A stretch of DNA of 64,000 nucleotides from Nocardioidaceae bacterium. Lineage in GTDB: Bacteria; Actinomycetota; Actinomycetes; Propionibacteriales; Nocardioidaceae. The translations under genes and the position numbers were made by a program. Positions 42,359-50,499 of this stretch are shown here, piece after piece; the stretch's first letter is position 1; each line of letters starts with the position of its first letter. Where the stretch lies: NCBI GenBank assembly GCA_030447865.1, contig JAUJOD010000002.1:706473-770472 (forward strand). Direction: 5' to 3'. The notes beneath the pieces are model-generated. The model had not been told where the DNA came from. It did no database searches and saw nothing but the letters and a program-made list of their open reading frames with translations.

Positions 42359-43930
42359 TCACACGCGTACGGCGCCTCCCTGGCGCAGCCACCACCGCGC
42401 CGCCTCCCGGACCGGAGCCGGCCAGTCGGCGCCCTCGGCCAGCCCCGTCAGCACCCCGGCCTGGCGCATGCCCAGCCCGTACAACAGCGCCCGGTCGACA
42501 ACCGAGTCGTCGCCGCGCAGCAGGGCCGGCAGCTCGTCGAGGCCCCGGCTGCTGTCGATGTGGCCCAGCGCGTGCCCCAGGTCGCGCGCCACCGCCGGCG
42601 GCGCCTTGTTAAGCCACTCCAGCACCGGTTCCTCCTGGTCCGGCCCTGCGAGGTAGCGCAGCAGCCGAGAGAACCGAGCGGCAAGCGGGTCGTCGACGCC
42701 GTACCGCTTGACCTCACCGACCAGGGCCGTGGCGACGGGGCCACGGAGCGGGCTGCCCTGGAGCGCCAGACTTGCGTAGTGCATGAGCACGCTGCGACCC
42801 GCGAAAAGCGCCTCGCGTACCAGCCGCGGCGTCATTCTGTCCTCCTCGTACAGCCCACAAGCGGGCAGCTGGGAACATGCCGTCCGGGCGATCCGCTGCG
42901 AGACGCGGCGCGCCACGCCCGGGTCGACCATCTCGCCGTGAGCGGCGACCTTCGCGAGCTCCTCGTGGCCCGCGACACCACGCGAGGCCAGCAACAGCCG
43001 TTCGCTGACTGCCTCAGGCATCACCAGCGTCAGCTCCTCGAAGACGACCGCGCTGGCGTCTGGCCCGCGTAGCCGAGACAGGACCGACCGCTCGATCTGC
43101 TCGAGCTGGCTGGCGGAGTAGCAGCCGCCCCGGATCTTGGCAGCGACCGCCTCCACGGCGGCGGTCAGGACCTGCGGTGACCGCGTCGTCAGCATCTTGT
43201 CGAGCACGACTTCGGCCGCCGCTGGCGCCGTCGAGATCTCCAGCACCCCGATCGGGTCGTTGACGACCTGCACGGAGGGGTCGTCCAAGAACTCGTCGGT
43301 CGCCCGCAGCAGCCACTGCTGCGCGACCGGGTGCTCGAGCAGCAGCCGGATCGCCTCCATCCGCTCCAGGTACGCCGCGCCGACGCTGCGGGTCAGCTGA
43401 CTGATCAGGGCCGTCGAGAGGTGTCGCCATACCGAGCCGTGCACGTACATGCCGCGGGTGGCAGCGACGTGCTGGGCGAGTGCGGTCCACTCCGGACCCG
43501 TTCCCGGGCCGGCGAGCAGCGCATCGAACAATGCGTCCAGCCGCTGGTGGAACCCGGTCGACCGCGGGTCAAGGACCGGCGCCCAGGACGCCAAGCCGTC
43601 ACCACCGAACTCCCGCCGTTGGGCGTTCACCACGCTGGTCAGCTGGCCCTCCTGCAGACCAAGCACCCGTTCGTAGCCGACCAGGACCGAGTACCGCGGC
43701 GCGGCCTTGCCACTCTCCCACCGGCTGACCGCACTGCGATCAGCCTGTACGCCGACCGCGCTGAGGGCGGCGTTGAACGAGTCACCAAGTGCCAGCTCGG
43801 GGTCCGGGTGGTGCAGGCGCGACATGAGGAGCAGCCAGCCGACTCGGGCGTGCACGTCGACGGTGCTTGCCCGGACCGATGTCGTGTCCTCCGGCACCTG
43901 GTACGGACGCCCGCGCCGCCCCGCTGCCAT
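42359..43930 (-). CDS. Large XRE-type regulator with helical repeat domain
   Basis: A 523-residue protein. Residues about 30-85 form a helix-turn-helix (RLHHPDPELALGDSFNAALSAVGVQADRSAVSRWESGKAAPRYSVLVGYERVLGL), an XRE fold with SRWESGKAAP as recognition region. The remaining 430 residues are alpha-helical with HEAT-like periodicity (PVAQQWLLRATDEFLDDPSVQVVNDP, SPQVLTAAVEAVAAKIR, SPLRGPVATALVGEVKRYG). No enzymatic motif is seen. It may sense a protein partner through the repeat domain. It is divergent from the FAD oxidoreductase and ends beside tandem repeat B. Confidence 0.75.
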   Translation of the reverse strand: MAAGRRGRPYQVPEDTTSVRASTVDVHARVGWLLLMSRLHHPDPELALGDSFNAALSAVGVQADRSAVSRWESGKAAPRYSVLVGYERVLGLQEGQLTSVVNAQRREFGGDGLASWAPVLDPRSTGFHQRLDALFDALLAGPGTGPEWTALAQHVAATRGMYVHGSVWRHLSTALISQLTRSVGAAYLERMEAIRLLLEHPVAQQWLLRATDEFLDDPSVQVVNDPIGVLEISTAPAAAEVVLDKMLTTRSPQVLTAAVEAVAAKIRGGCYSASQLEQIERSVLSRLRGPDASAVVFEELTLVMPEAVSERLLLASRGVAGHEELAKVAAHGEMVDPGVARRVSQRIARTACSQLPACGLYEEDRMTPRLVREALFAGRSVLMHYASLALQGSPLRGPVATALVGEVKRYGVDDPLAARFSRLLRYLAGPDQEEPVLEWLNKAPPAVARDLGHALGHIDSSRGLDELPALLRGDDSVVDRALLYGLGMRQAGVLTGLAEGADWPAPVREAARWWLRQGGAVRV

Positions 43931-44044
43931 GGTCTGTCCCTGCCATCCCCCCGTCGGAATCCGATGCGCTCATCGTACGCGGCGGGCGGACGGCGGCCCG
44001 GCGTCACTGATCGACGTAACCGACCGACATGGCAGAGTCCAGCC

Positions 44045-45610
44045 ATGGAGCGGTACGACGTCACCATCGTCGGCGGGGGACACAACGGGCTGGTCGCCGC
44101 GGCGTACCTCGCCCGCGCGGGCCTGCACACGCTGCTGCTCGAGCGCCTGCCGCACACCGGTGGGGCAGCGGTCAGTGCCCGCACGTTCAGTGGTGTCGAC
44201 GCCCTCCTCTCCCGCTACTCCTACCTGGTCAGCCTGCTGCCCGCGCAGATCTGCTCCGACCTGCAGCTGCGGCTGCAGCTGCGCTCTCGGCCGGTCGCGT
44301 CGTACACCCCAACCTGGCGCAACGGCCGGTCGACCGGCCTGCTGGTCGAGCAGGACGAGGGCAGCCGCACCGCCGACTCGTTCCGCGATCTCACCGGTGG
44401 GGATCAGGAGTACGCCGCGTGGCGGGCGTTCTACGCAGAGGTGCAGCAGGTTGCGCGGCTGCTCGCCCCCAGCCTCACCGAGCCGCTACCAGCGCAGCGG
44501 GAGGTGGCCGCACAACTCGGACCCACCTGGTCGTGGCTGGTCGAGCAGCCGCTCGGGGTCGAACTCGACCGAAGGTTCGCCGTCGACACGGTGCGGGGAG
44601 TGGTTGCGACCGACGCCTTGATCGGCACCTTCGCGTCGATGTACGACGAGAGCCGGCTGCAGAACCGGTGCTTCCTCTACCACCTGATCGGCAACGGCAC
44701 CGGCGAGTGGCGCGTCCCCGTCGGCGGGATGGGCGCAGTAACCGACGCGCTGCTCACGGCGGCGCTGTCGGCTGGAGCCGACGTACGAACGGGCGCGCAC
44801 GTCACGGCTGTCGAGGTCGACGGGGCGGGTGCCCACACGACGTACTCGACGCACGACGGCGAGCACAGCGTCGACTCGCGGCTGGTGCTCAGCGGGGTTG
44901 CGCCGGCGGTGCTCGACGACCTGCTGGGGCGGAGCAGTGCGGCTCCGCGGCCGGCGGGGTCGCAGCTCAAGCTCAACCTGCTCGTCCGTCGGCTGCCGCG
45001 CTGGCGGTCCGGCGTTGACCCGCGCCAGGCGTTCGCGGGCACCGTGCACGTGGCCGAGGACTTCAGCCAGCTCGAGGCGGCGTACGACGCAGCGGCGGCC
45101 GGGCGGCTGCCCGACCCGGTGCCCGGGGAGCTCTACTGCCACACGCTGACCGACCCGTCGATCCTCGCCCCCGACCTGGCCGAACAGGGTCACCAGACGC
45201 TCACCTACTTCGGCGTACACACTCCGGCTGGGCTGTTCGCTAATGACGGCGCAGCGTCGGAGCAGGCCGTCGACCGGGCCCTGGCCGCGCTGGACGCTCA
45301 CCTGGAGGAGCCGATCCGCGACTGCCTGGCCACTGACGTCGACGGCCGACCGTGCCTGGAGGCCAAGACGCCGCAGGACATCGAGGCGGCGCTGAACATG
45401 CCCGGCGGCCACATCTTCCACGGCGACCTGCAGTGGCCGTGGCTGGCGGAGGGCAGTCCGGTCGAGACTCCGGCCGATCGTTGGGGCGCGGCGACCGGCG
45501 TCGACAACGTGTTGGTCTGCGGGAGCGGGGCGCGTCGAGGTGGCGCGGTCAGCGGGATCGGCGGGCACAACGCCGCGATGGCGGCGCTGGAGATGCTACG
45601 ACGGGCATGA
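44045..45610 (+). CDS. FAD-dependent oxidoreductase of the phytoene-desaturase/carotenoid-isomerase type
   Basis: A 521-residue flavoprotein. The FAD Rossmann motif is at the N-terminus (DVTIVGGGHNGLVAAAYLARAGLHTLLLERLPHTGGAAVS) and a C-terminal FAD motif is NVLVCGSGARRGGAVSGIGGHNAAMA. The middle WRVPVGGMGAVTDALLTAALSAGADVRTG matches CrtI/pyridine-nucleotide disulfide-domain-containing PYROXD2-like enzymes. There are no carotenoid genes nearby, so a pigment role is not supported. ATG 44045 is chosen by the FAD motif position. Its 3' end overlaps the convergent glycosyltransferase by 15 bases. Confidence 0.88.
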   Translation: MERYDVTIVGGGHNGLVAAAYLARAGLHTLLLERLPHTGGAAVSARTFSGVDALLSRYSYLVSLLPAQICSDLQLRLQLRSRPVASYTPTWRNGRSTGLLVEQDEGSRTADSFRDLTGGDQEYAAWRAFYAEVQQVARLLAPSLTEPLPAQREVAAQLGPTWSWLVEQPLGVELDRRFAVDTVRGVVATDALIGTFASMYDESRLQNRCFLYHLIGNGTGEWRVPVGGMGAVTDALLTAALSAGADVRTGAHVTAVEVDGAGAHTTYSTHDGEHSVDSRLVLSGVAPAVLDDLLGRSSAAPRPAGSQLKLNLLVRRLPRWRSGVDPRQAFAGTVHVAEDFSQLEAAYDAAAAGRLPDPVPGELYCHTLTDPSILAPDLAEQGHQTLTYFGVHTPAGLFANDGAASEQAVDRALAALDAHLEEPIRDCLATDVDGRPCLEAKTPQDIEAALNMPGGHIFHGDLQWPWLAEGSPVETPADRWGAATGVDNVLVCGSGARRGGAVSGIGGHNAAMAALEMLRRA

Positions 45611-47152
45611 CGGCGCTGGCGGCAGCGGTCGCACGAGACCGTCGCGCAGGTAGATGTTGTGTCCGCAGACTGTGCTGACGACGTGGTAGCGCTCGGTGCG
45701 TACCCGTTGGAAGGCCTTGGTGTCGATCCCCCACCAGTCGAAGTCGCCGATCTCGACCAGCCAGGTAGGCGCCGAGTCACCGCGCAGCGTGGCGACCAGG
45801 TGGACCAGGCGTGGGTCACGCGCACGGATGGGGAGGCTCCAGGCGTACTTGTACGGCGTGGAGAGCCCGGAGATCTCGATGATCGCGGGGGCGCCATAGG
45901 CCAGCACGACACTGTCACCAGGCATGGACGCCGACCGCAAGTACGTCCCGACGATCTCGTCACGCGTGCCCTCCACCTGAGCGGTGGCCACCTGGCCCAC
46001 ACCGACCAGGCAGCCCACCACGGAGGCCGCGGTCACCACGGCTGCCGCTAGCTGCGGCCACAGCCGAGCGAACGACCGTCGGGTCGCCAAAGCGGTGCCC
46101 ATCGCGAGCACCGGTCCGAACTGCAGGAGGTAGTGGGTCCACCAGCTGCCGCCGGCGACGACGGAGAAGACGGCGTACCCGAACATCGCCAGTAGCGCGA
46201 GTTTCAGCCGCAGGGGGCCGTCGGCTCGGCGAACAGCGGCGAAGAGCTGCCACGTCAGCACGGCGAGACCGGTGACGACGAACAGCGCTAGCACGCCGGC
46301 GAGCCGATCCAGCGGCATCGAATCCGCGGCGCTGTGGATCACCTCGACGGCGCGCACACGGAACCAGAAGACCGCATGCCACAGCTTGACGAGCCCTGGA
46401 CCCTCGTCGCTGTCGGCCCAGACAACGGTGGTCACCAACGGCAGCAGAAGGCCCGCGGCACCAGCCGCAAGCAGCCGCCAGTTCGTGCGAACTGCCGCGG
46501 CGAACACGACGGCGGCGAAGAGTCCCGCGTCGATGAAGTTCTGCTTCACCAGAAAGGCCATGGCGGCGAGCATCCCCGCTGACGCCGCCAGGAGGAGCGC
46601 TCGGGCACCGCCGCGGCCGAGCGATCTCTGACGGTCGGGCGGGTCGAGGCCCTCGGACGATGTGCGACCGTCGTAGGTGGCTTGCAGCGTGAGCGCGCAG
46701 CTCACCATGACGAACGCCACCGCGATGCCCTCCCCGGTGAGGGCGAACCCGGCGAAGCTGAAGCTGGAGCTGATCGCGGCCGCCACGACGGCAGCGGCGA
46801 GCCCCCCACGCGCGCCGTTGATCAGCCGGCCCGCCCACCATGCGGCCAGCACGGTGATGAGACCGAACAGCAAGGCCAGCACCCGTAAGGTGACGGCGCT
46901 GTCGCCGACGACCGTCGCCAGCCGGAAGATCACCAGCAGAAGCGGTGGCCGGTCGACCCACTGGTCGCCGTACAGTGACGAGCCGCCGCCGGTCCATTGG
47001 CCGGCGACCATGAGGAAGCCGCCTTCATCCGATTGCAGCGGTGCATCGAGGAAGGGAAGCCGCAGCAGCACGGCCAGTGTCAGCGCCAGAGCCAGCCCCC
47101 GTCGCGGAGCTGACTCGAGGCTGTCCAATGCTTTGGCGACCGCCGCATGCAC
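45596..47152 (-). CDS. GT39-like polyprenyl-linked membrane glycosyltransferase
   Basis: A 518-residue membrane protein with about 11 helices and a C-terminal extracytoplasmic part. The first loop has PFLDAPLQSDEGGFLMVAGQW, the Asp-Glu of GT39/PMT-type enzymes that use polyprenyl-phosphate sugars, followed by LYGDQWVDRPPLLLVIF. The tail (GDSVVLAYGAPAIIEISG, TWLVEIGDFDWWGIDTKAFQRVRTERYHVVSTVCGHNIYLRDG) lies outside the membrane. It probably modifies cell-wall or surface glycans. Function by family only. Confidence 0.82.
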   Translation of the reverse strand: MHAAVAKALDSLESAPRRGLALALTLAVLLRLPFLDAPLQSDEGGFLMVAGQWTGGGSSLYGDQWVDRPPLLLVIFRLATVVGDSAVTLRVLALLFGLITVLAAWWAGRLINGARGGLAAAVVAAAISSSFSFAGFALTGEGIAVAFVMVSCALTLQATYDGRTSSEGLDPPDRQRSLGRGGARALLLAASAGMLAAMAFLVKQNFIDAGLFAAVVFAAAVRTNWRLLAAGAAGLLLPLVTTVVWADSDEGPGLVKLWHAVFWFRVRAVEVIHSAADSMPLDRLAGVLALFVVTGLAVLTWQLFAAVRRADGPLRLKLALLAMFGYAVFSVVAGGSWWTHYLLQFGPVLAMGTALATRRSFARLWPQLAAAVVTAASVVGCLVGVGQVATAQVEGTRDEIVGTYLRSASMPGDSVVLAYGAPAIIEISGLSTPYKYAWSLPIRARDPRLVHLVATLRGDSAPTWLVEIGDFDWWGIDTKAFQRVRTERYHVVSTVCGHNIYLRDGLVRPLPPAPSCPS

Positions 47153-47209
47153 ACGACTGAACCTAGGTTCGAGCGGGGAACAGTCGGCGAGACCTGCGTT
47201 AACCCGCGG

Positions 47210-47608
47210 CTAACTTTGGGCCGCGTCTTGCTCCTCGTCGCCGTTGACCTGCCGGATGAGCGCTGCCGGTGCCACGGTGCGGTAGGCGTCTTCGCACAGC
47301 TCGGCGAGCTCCGCAGGGTCGATGCCGCGGTCAAGGCGGACGCCGACCCAGCCTCGGTGGCCGACGTACGGCGGCCGGAAGAACCGCTGCGGCTCGCTGG
47401 CCGTCAGCGCCTGCTGGGCTCCCGGCGGGGCGGCGCACCACAGGTGCGGGAAGTCGAGGTCGTGATGCCCCCGCCACCACACCGTCACGAACGACTTCTT
47501 GCCCCGCACGAAGAAGGTGGGAACCCCGTGACTGAGGCGCTCCTCGACCTGCGGTAGGTGAGCACACGCCCGCCGTACGTCGTCCACCACCGCCTCGTTC
47601 TCGGCCAC
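47210..47608 (-). CDS. MmcQ/YjbR-family protein
   Basis: A 132-residue CyaY-like-fold protein of the MmcQ/YjbR family. HGVPTFFVRGKKSFVTVWWRGHH, ERFFRPPYVGHRGWVGVRLD and DPAELAELCEDAYRTVAPAAL are the family signatures. Members are annotated as DNA-binding but the role is unproven. Start is GTG at 47606-47608. It lies between the GT39-like gene and tRNA-Lys on the opposite strand to the tRNA. Confidence 0.88.
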   Translation of the reverse strand: MAENEAVVDDVRRACAHLPQVEERLSHGVPTFFVRGKKSFVTVWWRGHHDLDFPHLWCAAPPGAQQALTASEPQRFFRPPYVGHRGWVGVRLDRGIDPAELAELCEDAYRTVAPAALIRQVNGDEEQDAAQS

Positions 47609-47660
47609 GCCCCGATGGTACGGCGAGCCGTCGGGCCGCTGATATGCTTCGTTGGCTTCG

Positions 47661-47736
<76 letters not shown>

Positions 47737-48017
47737 CTAAAGGCCTGGTGAGAGGCAGTCTGCGGGGTGCAAGTGCACCTTGACGGCGGCGCAGCCAGTC
47801 CGTCGGCGACGCGTTCGACATCGTCGTGGCTGCCCTGCACCAAGCGTCCGCGTGCTTCTGTTACCCGGTGCTTCTGCGACAGGGCGTCGCACGGACAGTT
47901 GGCCTCTGAACCCGATCGCAACGTCTTCTGTGGCAGGTTGTCGTATCGGCCGGATGCCGTTCGTGGTGGGGGTAGCAGGCGGTCATTGGAGCCCGCCCGG
48001 ATTTGAGGAGAAGTGGG
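47737..48017. other. 281-base gap after tRNA-Lys without a supported gene
   Basis: No complete gene is visible. On the minus strand a short protein-like run (RGRLVQGSHDDVERVADGLA) occurs near 47,800-47,870 without a start or family match and could be a remnant. The next upstream signal is the strong ribosome site of the ORF at 48018. Confidence 0.4.
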
Positions 48018-48179
48018 ATGACGAACTCTTTGCTGACCGTGCACGGCCCCGCCGAGATGGACGAGTTCGGCAACTACGGCTCCAAGGAGGCAGTCAGGGA
48101 AGGTGCGCGTGGTCTGCCGCGATCGCTTCGGCGGCGGACACCATCTGGGCACCGATGGGTTGCAGCCCGATTGAGGTGA
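48018..48179 (+). CDS. Truncated small ORF with strong ribosome site
   Basis: ATG at 48018 follows GAGGAGAAGTGGG, a good Shine-Dalgarno. The first 26 codons (MTNSLLTVHGPAEMDEFGNYG...) look like a genuine protein N-terminus; from about 48,094 the frame becomes arginine-rich and runs antiparallel to the 3' end of the aminoglycoside kinase. The most likely reading is a gene cut off when the kinase-bearing segment was joined here. No family recognised. Confidence 0.35.
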   Translation: MTNSLLTVHGPAEMDEFGNYGSKEAVREGARGLPRSLRRRTPSGHRWVAARLR

Positions 48180-48994
48180 GCAGTAGTCCAGTCGAGAGCC
48201 GCTCGATGACGCCCCATTCCCAAACCGCTGTCGCATCCAGCCCAGTGCGGGCGGCTAGCCAATGAGCGCGCTGATACGGACCGTCCCGCAACAGCTCGAT
48301 GGGGTCCTCTCGCATGATGATGCCGAGGTCGTACTCGGGCTCGGCGAGCAAGCCGTCCGGATCCACCAAAGAGAACCCGTCGGCAGATTCAAGGGTGTTC
48401 CACTGGTGGACATCGCCATGCGCGCTCGCCATCGTGTCGCGCGACCCGGCGGGCAGCACATTCCAGCGCATGGTCCACCGCCCGTTCGGCGCAGGGACGT
48501 CCCAGCGACTCCCACATCCTGATGATGAAGTCGGCGAGCCACCGGCCCTTGTCAGCGCCGCTGGGTAGGCCGCAGTCGGGTGCGGGCCGCCAGACCCGGG
48601 CAGCGACGTCACAAAGAATCTTCTGGCGTCGTCGGATTGGTAGTTTCAGTTCGTCAAGCGATCGGCCTAGCCGCTCCAGGAGCAGACCACCTCGGTCTAC
48701 GTCGCTCCGAAGTAAGCGCACGCAACCGTCACCATCGGTCAGGCGCAGCACCGTGATCTCGTTCCGTGCCGCATCCCCAGCGCGGGGGATGATCAGCTTG
48801 AGCACACCTGCTTCGCCTTCGGCAGTGGTCGTCGCTGCCACGTACGCCTCAGTCGCGTCAGCGAAGGGAGTGCCCACGGTGATCAGCCAGTCGCGTTCCA
48901 GCGCAGCGACTAGCCCGGGCAGGTCGTCGAGCCACTCTTGCGCGCCAGCATTCTGCGCCTTTCGGCGAACCACCTCAGGTACGACGACAACCAT
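48094..48994 (-). pseudogene. APH(6)/StrB-type aminoglycoside kinase, frameshifted
   Basis: The N-terminal 190 residues are in one frame (MVVVVPEVVRRKAQ ... LLLERLGRSLDEL ... SLGRPCAERAVDHALECAARRVARHDGERA) and the catalytic part in another (AHGDVHQWNTLESADGFSLVDPDGLLAEPEYDLGIIMRED). Joined, they make a normal ~300-residue member of the aminoglycoside/hydroxyurea antibiotic kinase family, with HGDVHQWN as catalytic loop and VDPDG as the metal site. The break is near 48,420-48,435, and 901 bases is not a multiple of three. Either a natural null allele or a base-call error. As written, the two parts cannot make active enzyme. Confidence 0.8.
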
Positions 48995-49173
48995 CCACGC
49001 ATTCTCGCGAACCGGTGGCCAGTAGCGTTCAGCGCATCTGCCCTCGTCATGAACTGTTCAGCAGCGGCGGTGCAAGCAAGGGCTCATCCGATCTACTGTC
49101 TCGGTAGACGTCGGCTGGCAGCAAGTACTAGGCAAAGCGAGACGCTAAGCCATCGGCGAGTTGTGGACACCGC

Positions 49174-49198
49174 CATACTACGTATGCATACTCAGTAT
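49174..49198. promoter_or_regulatory. Overlapping palindromes at the PadR start
   Basis: CATAC-TAC-GTATG (49174-49186) and ATACT-C-AGTAT (49188-49198) adjoin and the second ends one base before the ATG at 49199. A TTGTGG at 49161 could be the -35. This is where an autoregulating PadR would bind; the transcript would have almost no leader. Confidence 0.6.
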
Positions 49199-49780
49199 AT
49201 GTCCATCCGCTACGGGCTGCTCGCCCTTCTTGAGCGCCAGCCGATGCACGGGTACCAGCTTCGCGCCGAGTTCGAGGCGACGACGGGTTCGGCCTGGCCG
49301 CTGAACGTCGGACAGGTCTACACGACGCTCGCGAGATTGGAGCGCGATGGGTTAGTGGATCCCCAGGGCTCCGACGACGACGACAGGGTGCGTTACGCAA
49401 TCACCGAGTCCGGTAGTGCTGAACTCGCGCGGTGGTTCGCCCTGCCGGTGACTGCCGCAAACCGGCCGCGCAACGAGCTAGCCATCAAGTTGGCGCTAGC
49501 TGTCACTGTGCCGGGGGTCGACGTTCGCGAAGTCGTTCAACGACAGCGGTCTGCCACCGTCTCTGACCTGCAGAATCTAACTCGGCTCAAGCGCGACAGT
49601 GACGGCGATTTGTCGTGGTCTTTGGTGTTGGAATCGATGCGGTTCCAGGCGGAGGCGGAGGTGAGGTGGCTTGACCACTGCGAGACCGCGTTAGCCCGCG
49701 AGGCACGTCGTACAGCCAGCAGCCCGGTCAAGACAGCAGCTGAGGCAGATAACAGCCGAGTTGCCAAAGGAGCAAGCTGA
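49199..49780 (+). CDS. PadR-family regulator of the ABC export operon
   Basis: A 193-residue PadR regulator. The winged helix is SIRYGLLALLERQPMHGYQLRAEFEATTGSAWPLNVGQVYTTLARLERDGLV, and a helical dimerisation domain follows (about 95-180). ATG 49199 is set by the family start MSIRYGLLALL; longer readings have no similarity. The stop codon overlaps the ATP-binding subunit gene by one base. PadR-ABC-FtsX operons commonly respond to and export antimicrobial peptides or drugs. Confidence 0.92.
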   Translation: MSIRYGLLALLERQPMHGYQLRAEFEATTGSAWPLNVGQVYTTLARLERDGLVDPQGSDDDDRVRYAITESGSAELARWFALPVTAANRPRNELAIKLALAVTVPGVDVREVVQRQRSATVSDLQNLTRLKRDSDGDLSWSLVLESMRFQAEAEVRWLDHCETALAREARRTASSPVKTAAEADNSRVAKGAS

Positions 49781-50499
49781 TGAGCACGGTTCCCGCACTC
49801 GAGATTGACGACGTCAGCCGGATCCATGGGCGCGGCGACGCTGCGGTCCACGCCCTGCGTGGGCTATCGCTGAGAGTCGCCCCTGGTGAGCTGGTGGCGG
49901 TGATGGGGCCGTCGGGCTCGGGAAAGTCCACGCTGCTCAATCTTGCCGGTGGGCTTGACCAGGCAACCGCCGGCAGGGTGCGGGTGCAGGGCGAGGAGCT
50001 CGGCTCCCTGAAGCAGGCGGCGCTGGCGCAACTGCGACGGCGCAAAGTGGGCTATGTCTTTCAGGACTTCAACTTGATCCCGTCGCTAACGGCCGAGGAG
50101 AACGTCGCACTGCCACTCGAGCTGGACGCGATACGCACCAGGCGCGCGGCTGCGATGGCGCGTTCGGTGCTGGACGAGGTGGGCTTGAGCGGCTTGTACG
50201 ACCGCTTCCCTGATGACCTGTCCGGTGGCCAACAGCAACGGGTCGCGATCGCCCGCGCGGTCGTGGGTGAGCGTTGCCTGATCCTCGCCGACGAGCCGAC
50301 CGGGGCGCTGGACTCCGAAACCGGGGAGCAGGTGCTGGCACTGCTGCGGGCCAGGTGTGACGCCGGGGTGGCCGCTCTACTGGTCACGCATGAGGCACGA
50401 TACGCGGGCTGGGCGGACCGGGTGGTGTTCCTGCGCGACGGCACCGTTATCGACGAAACCGCTCCACTGTCTGCCGACTCGTTGCTTGCGGGGACGTGA
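49780..50499 (+). CDS. ABC transporter ATP-binding subunit (MacB/LolD type)
   Basis: A 239-residue ABC ATPase. Walker A GPSGSGKS (43-50), Q-loop FQDFNLIP, signature LSGGQQQRVAIARA, Walker B CLILADEPTGALD and switch His in LVTHEAR are all present. The sequence is of the MacB/LolD class that works with FtsX-type permeases in mechanotransmission rather than classical transport. It overlaps padR by one base and the permease start by one base, so the three are one operon. Confidence 0.95.
   Translation: MSTVPALEIDDVSRIHGRGDAAVHALRGLSLRVAPGELVAVMGPSGSGKSTLLNLAGGLDQATAGRVRVQGEELGSLKQAALAQLRRRKVGYVFQDFNLIPSLTAEENVALPLELDAIRTRRAAAMARSVLDEVGLSGLYDRFPDDLSGGQQQRVAIARAVVGERCLILADEPTGALDSETGEQVLALLRARCDAGVAALLVTHEARYAGWADRVVFLRDGTVIDETAPLSADSLLAGT

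Noticed and set aside
43331-44044. Upstream 238-codon extension of the FAD oxidoreductase
   Set aside because: It runs antisense through the XRE gene and lacks any domain; the FAD motif begins a few residues after ATG 44045.
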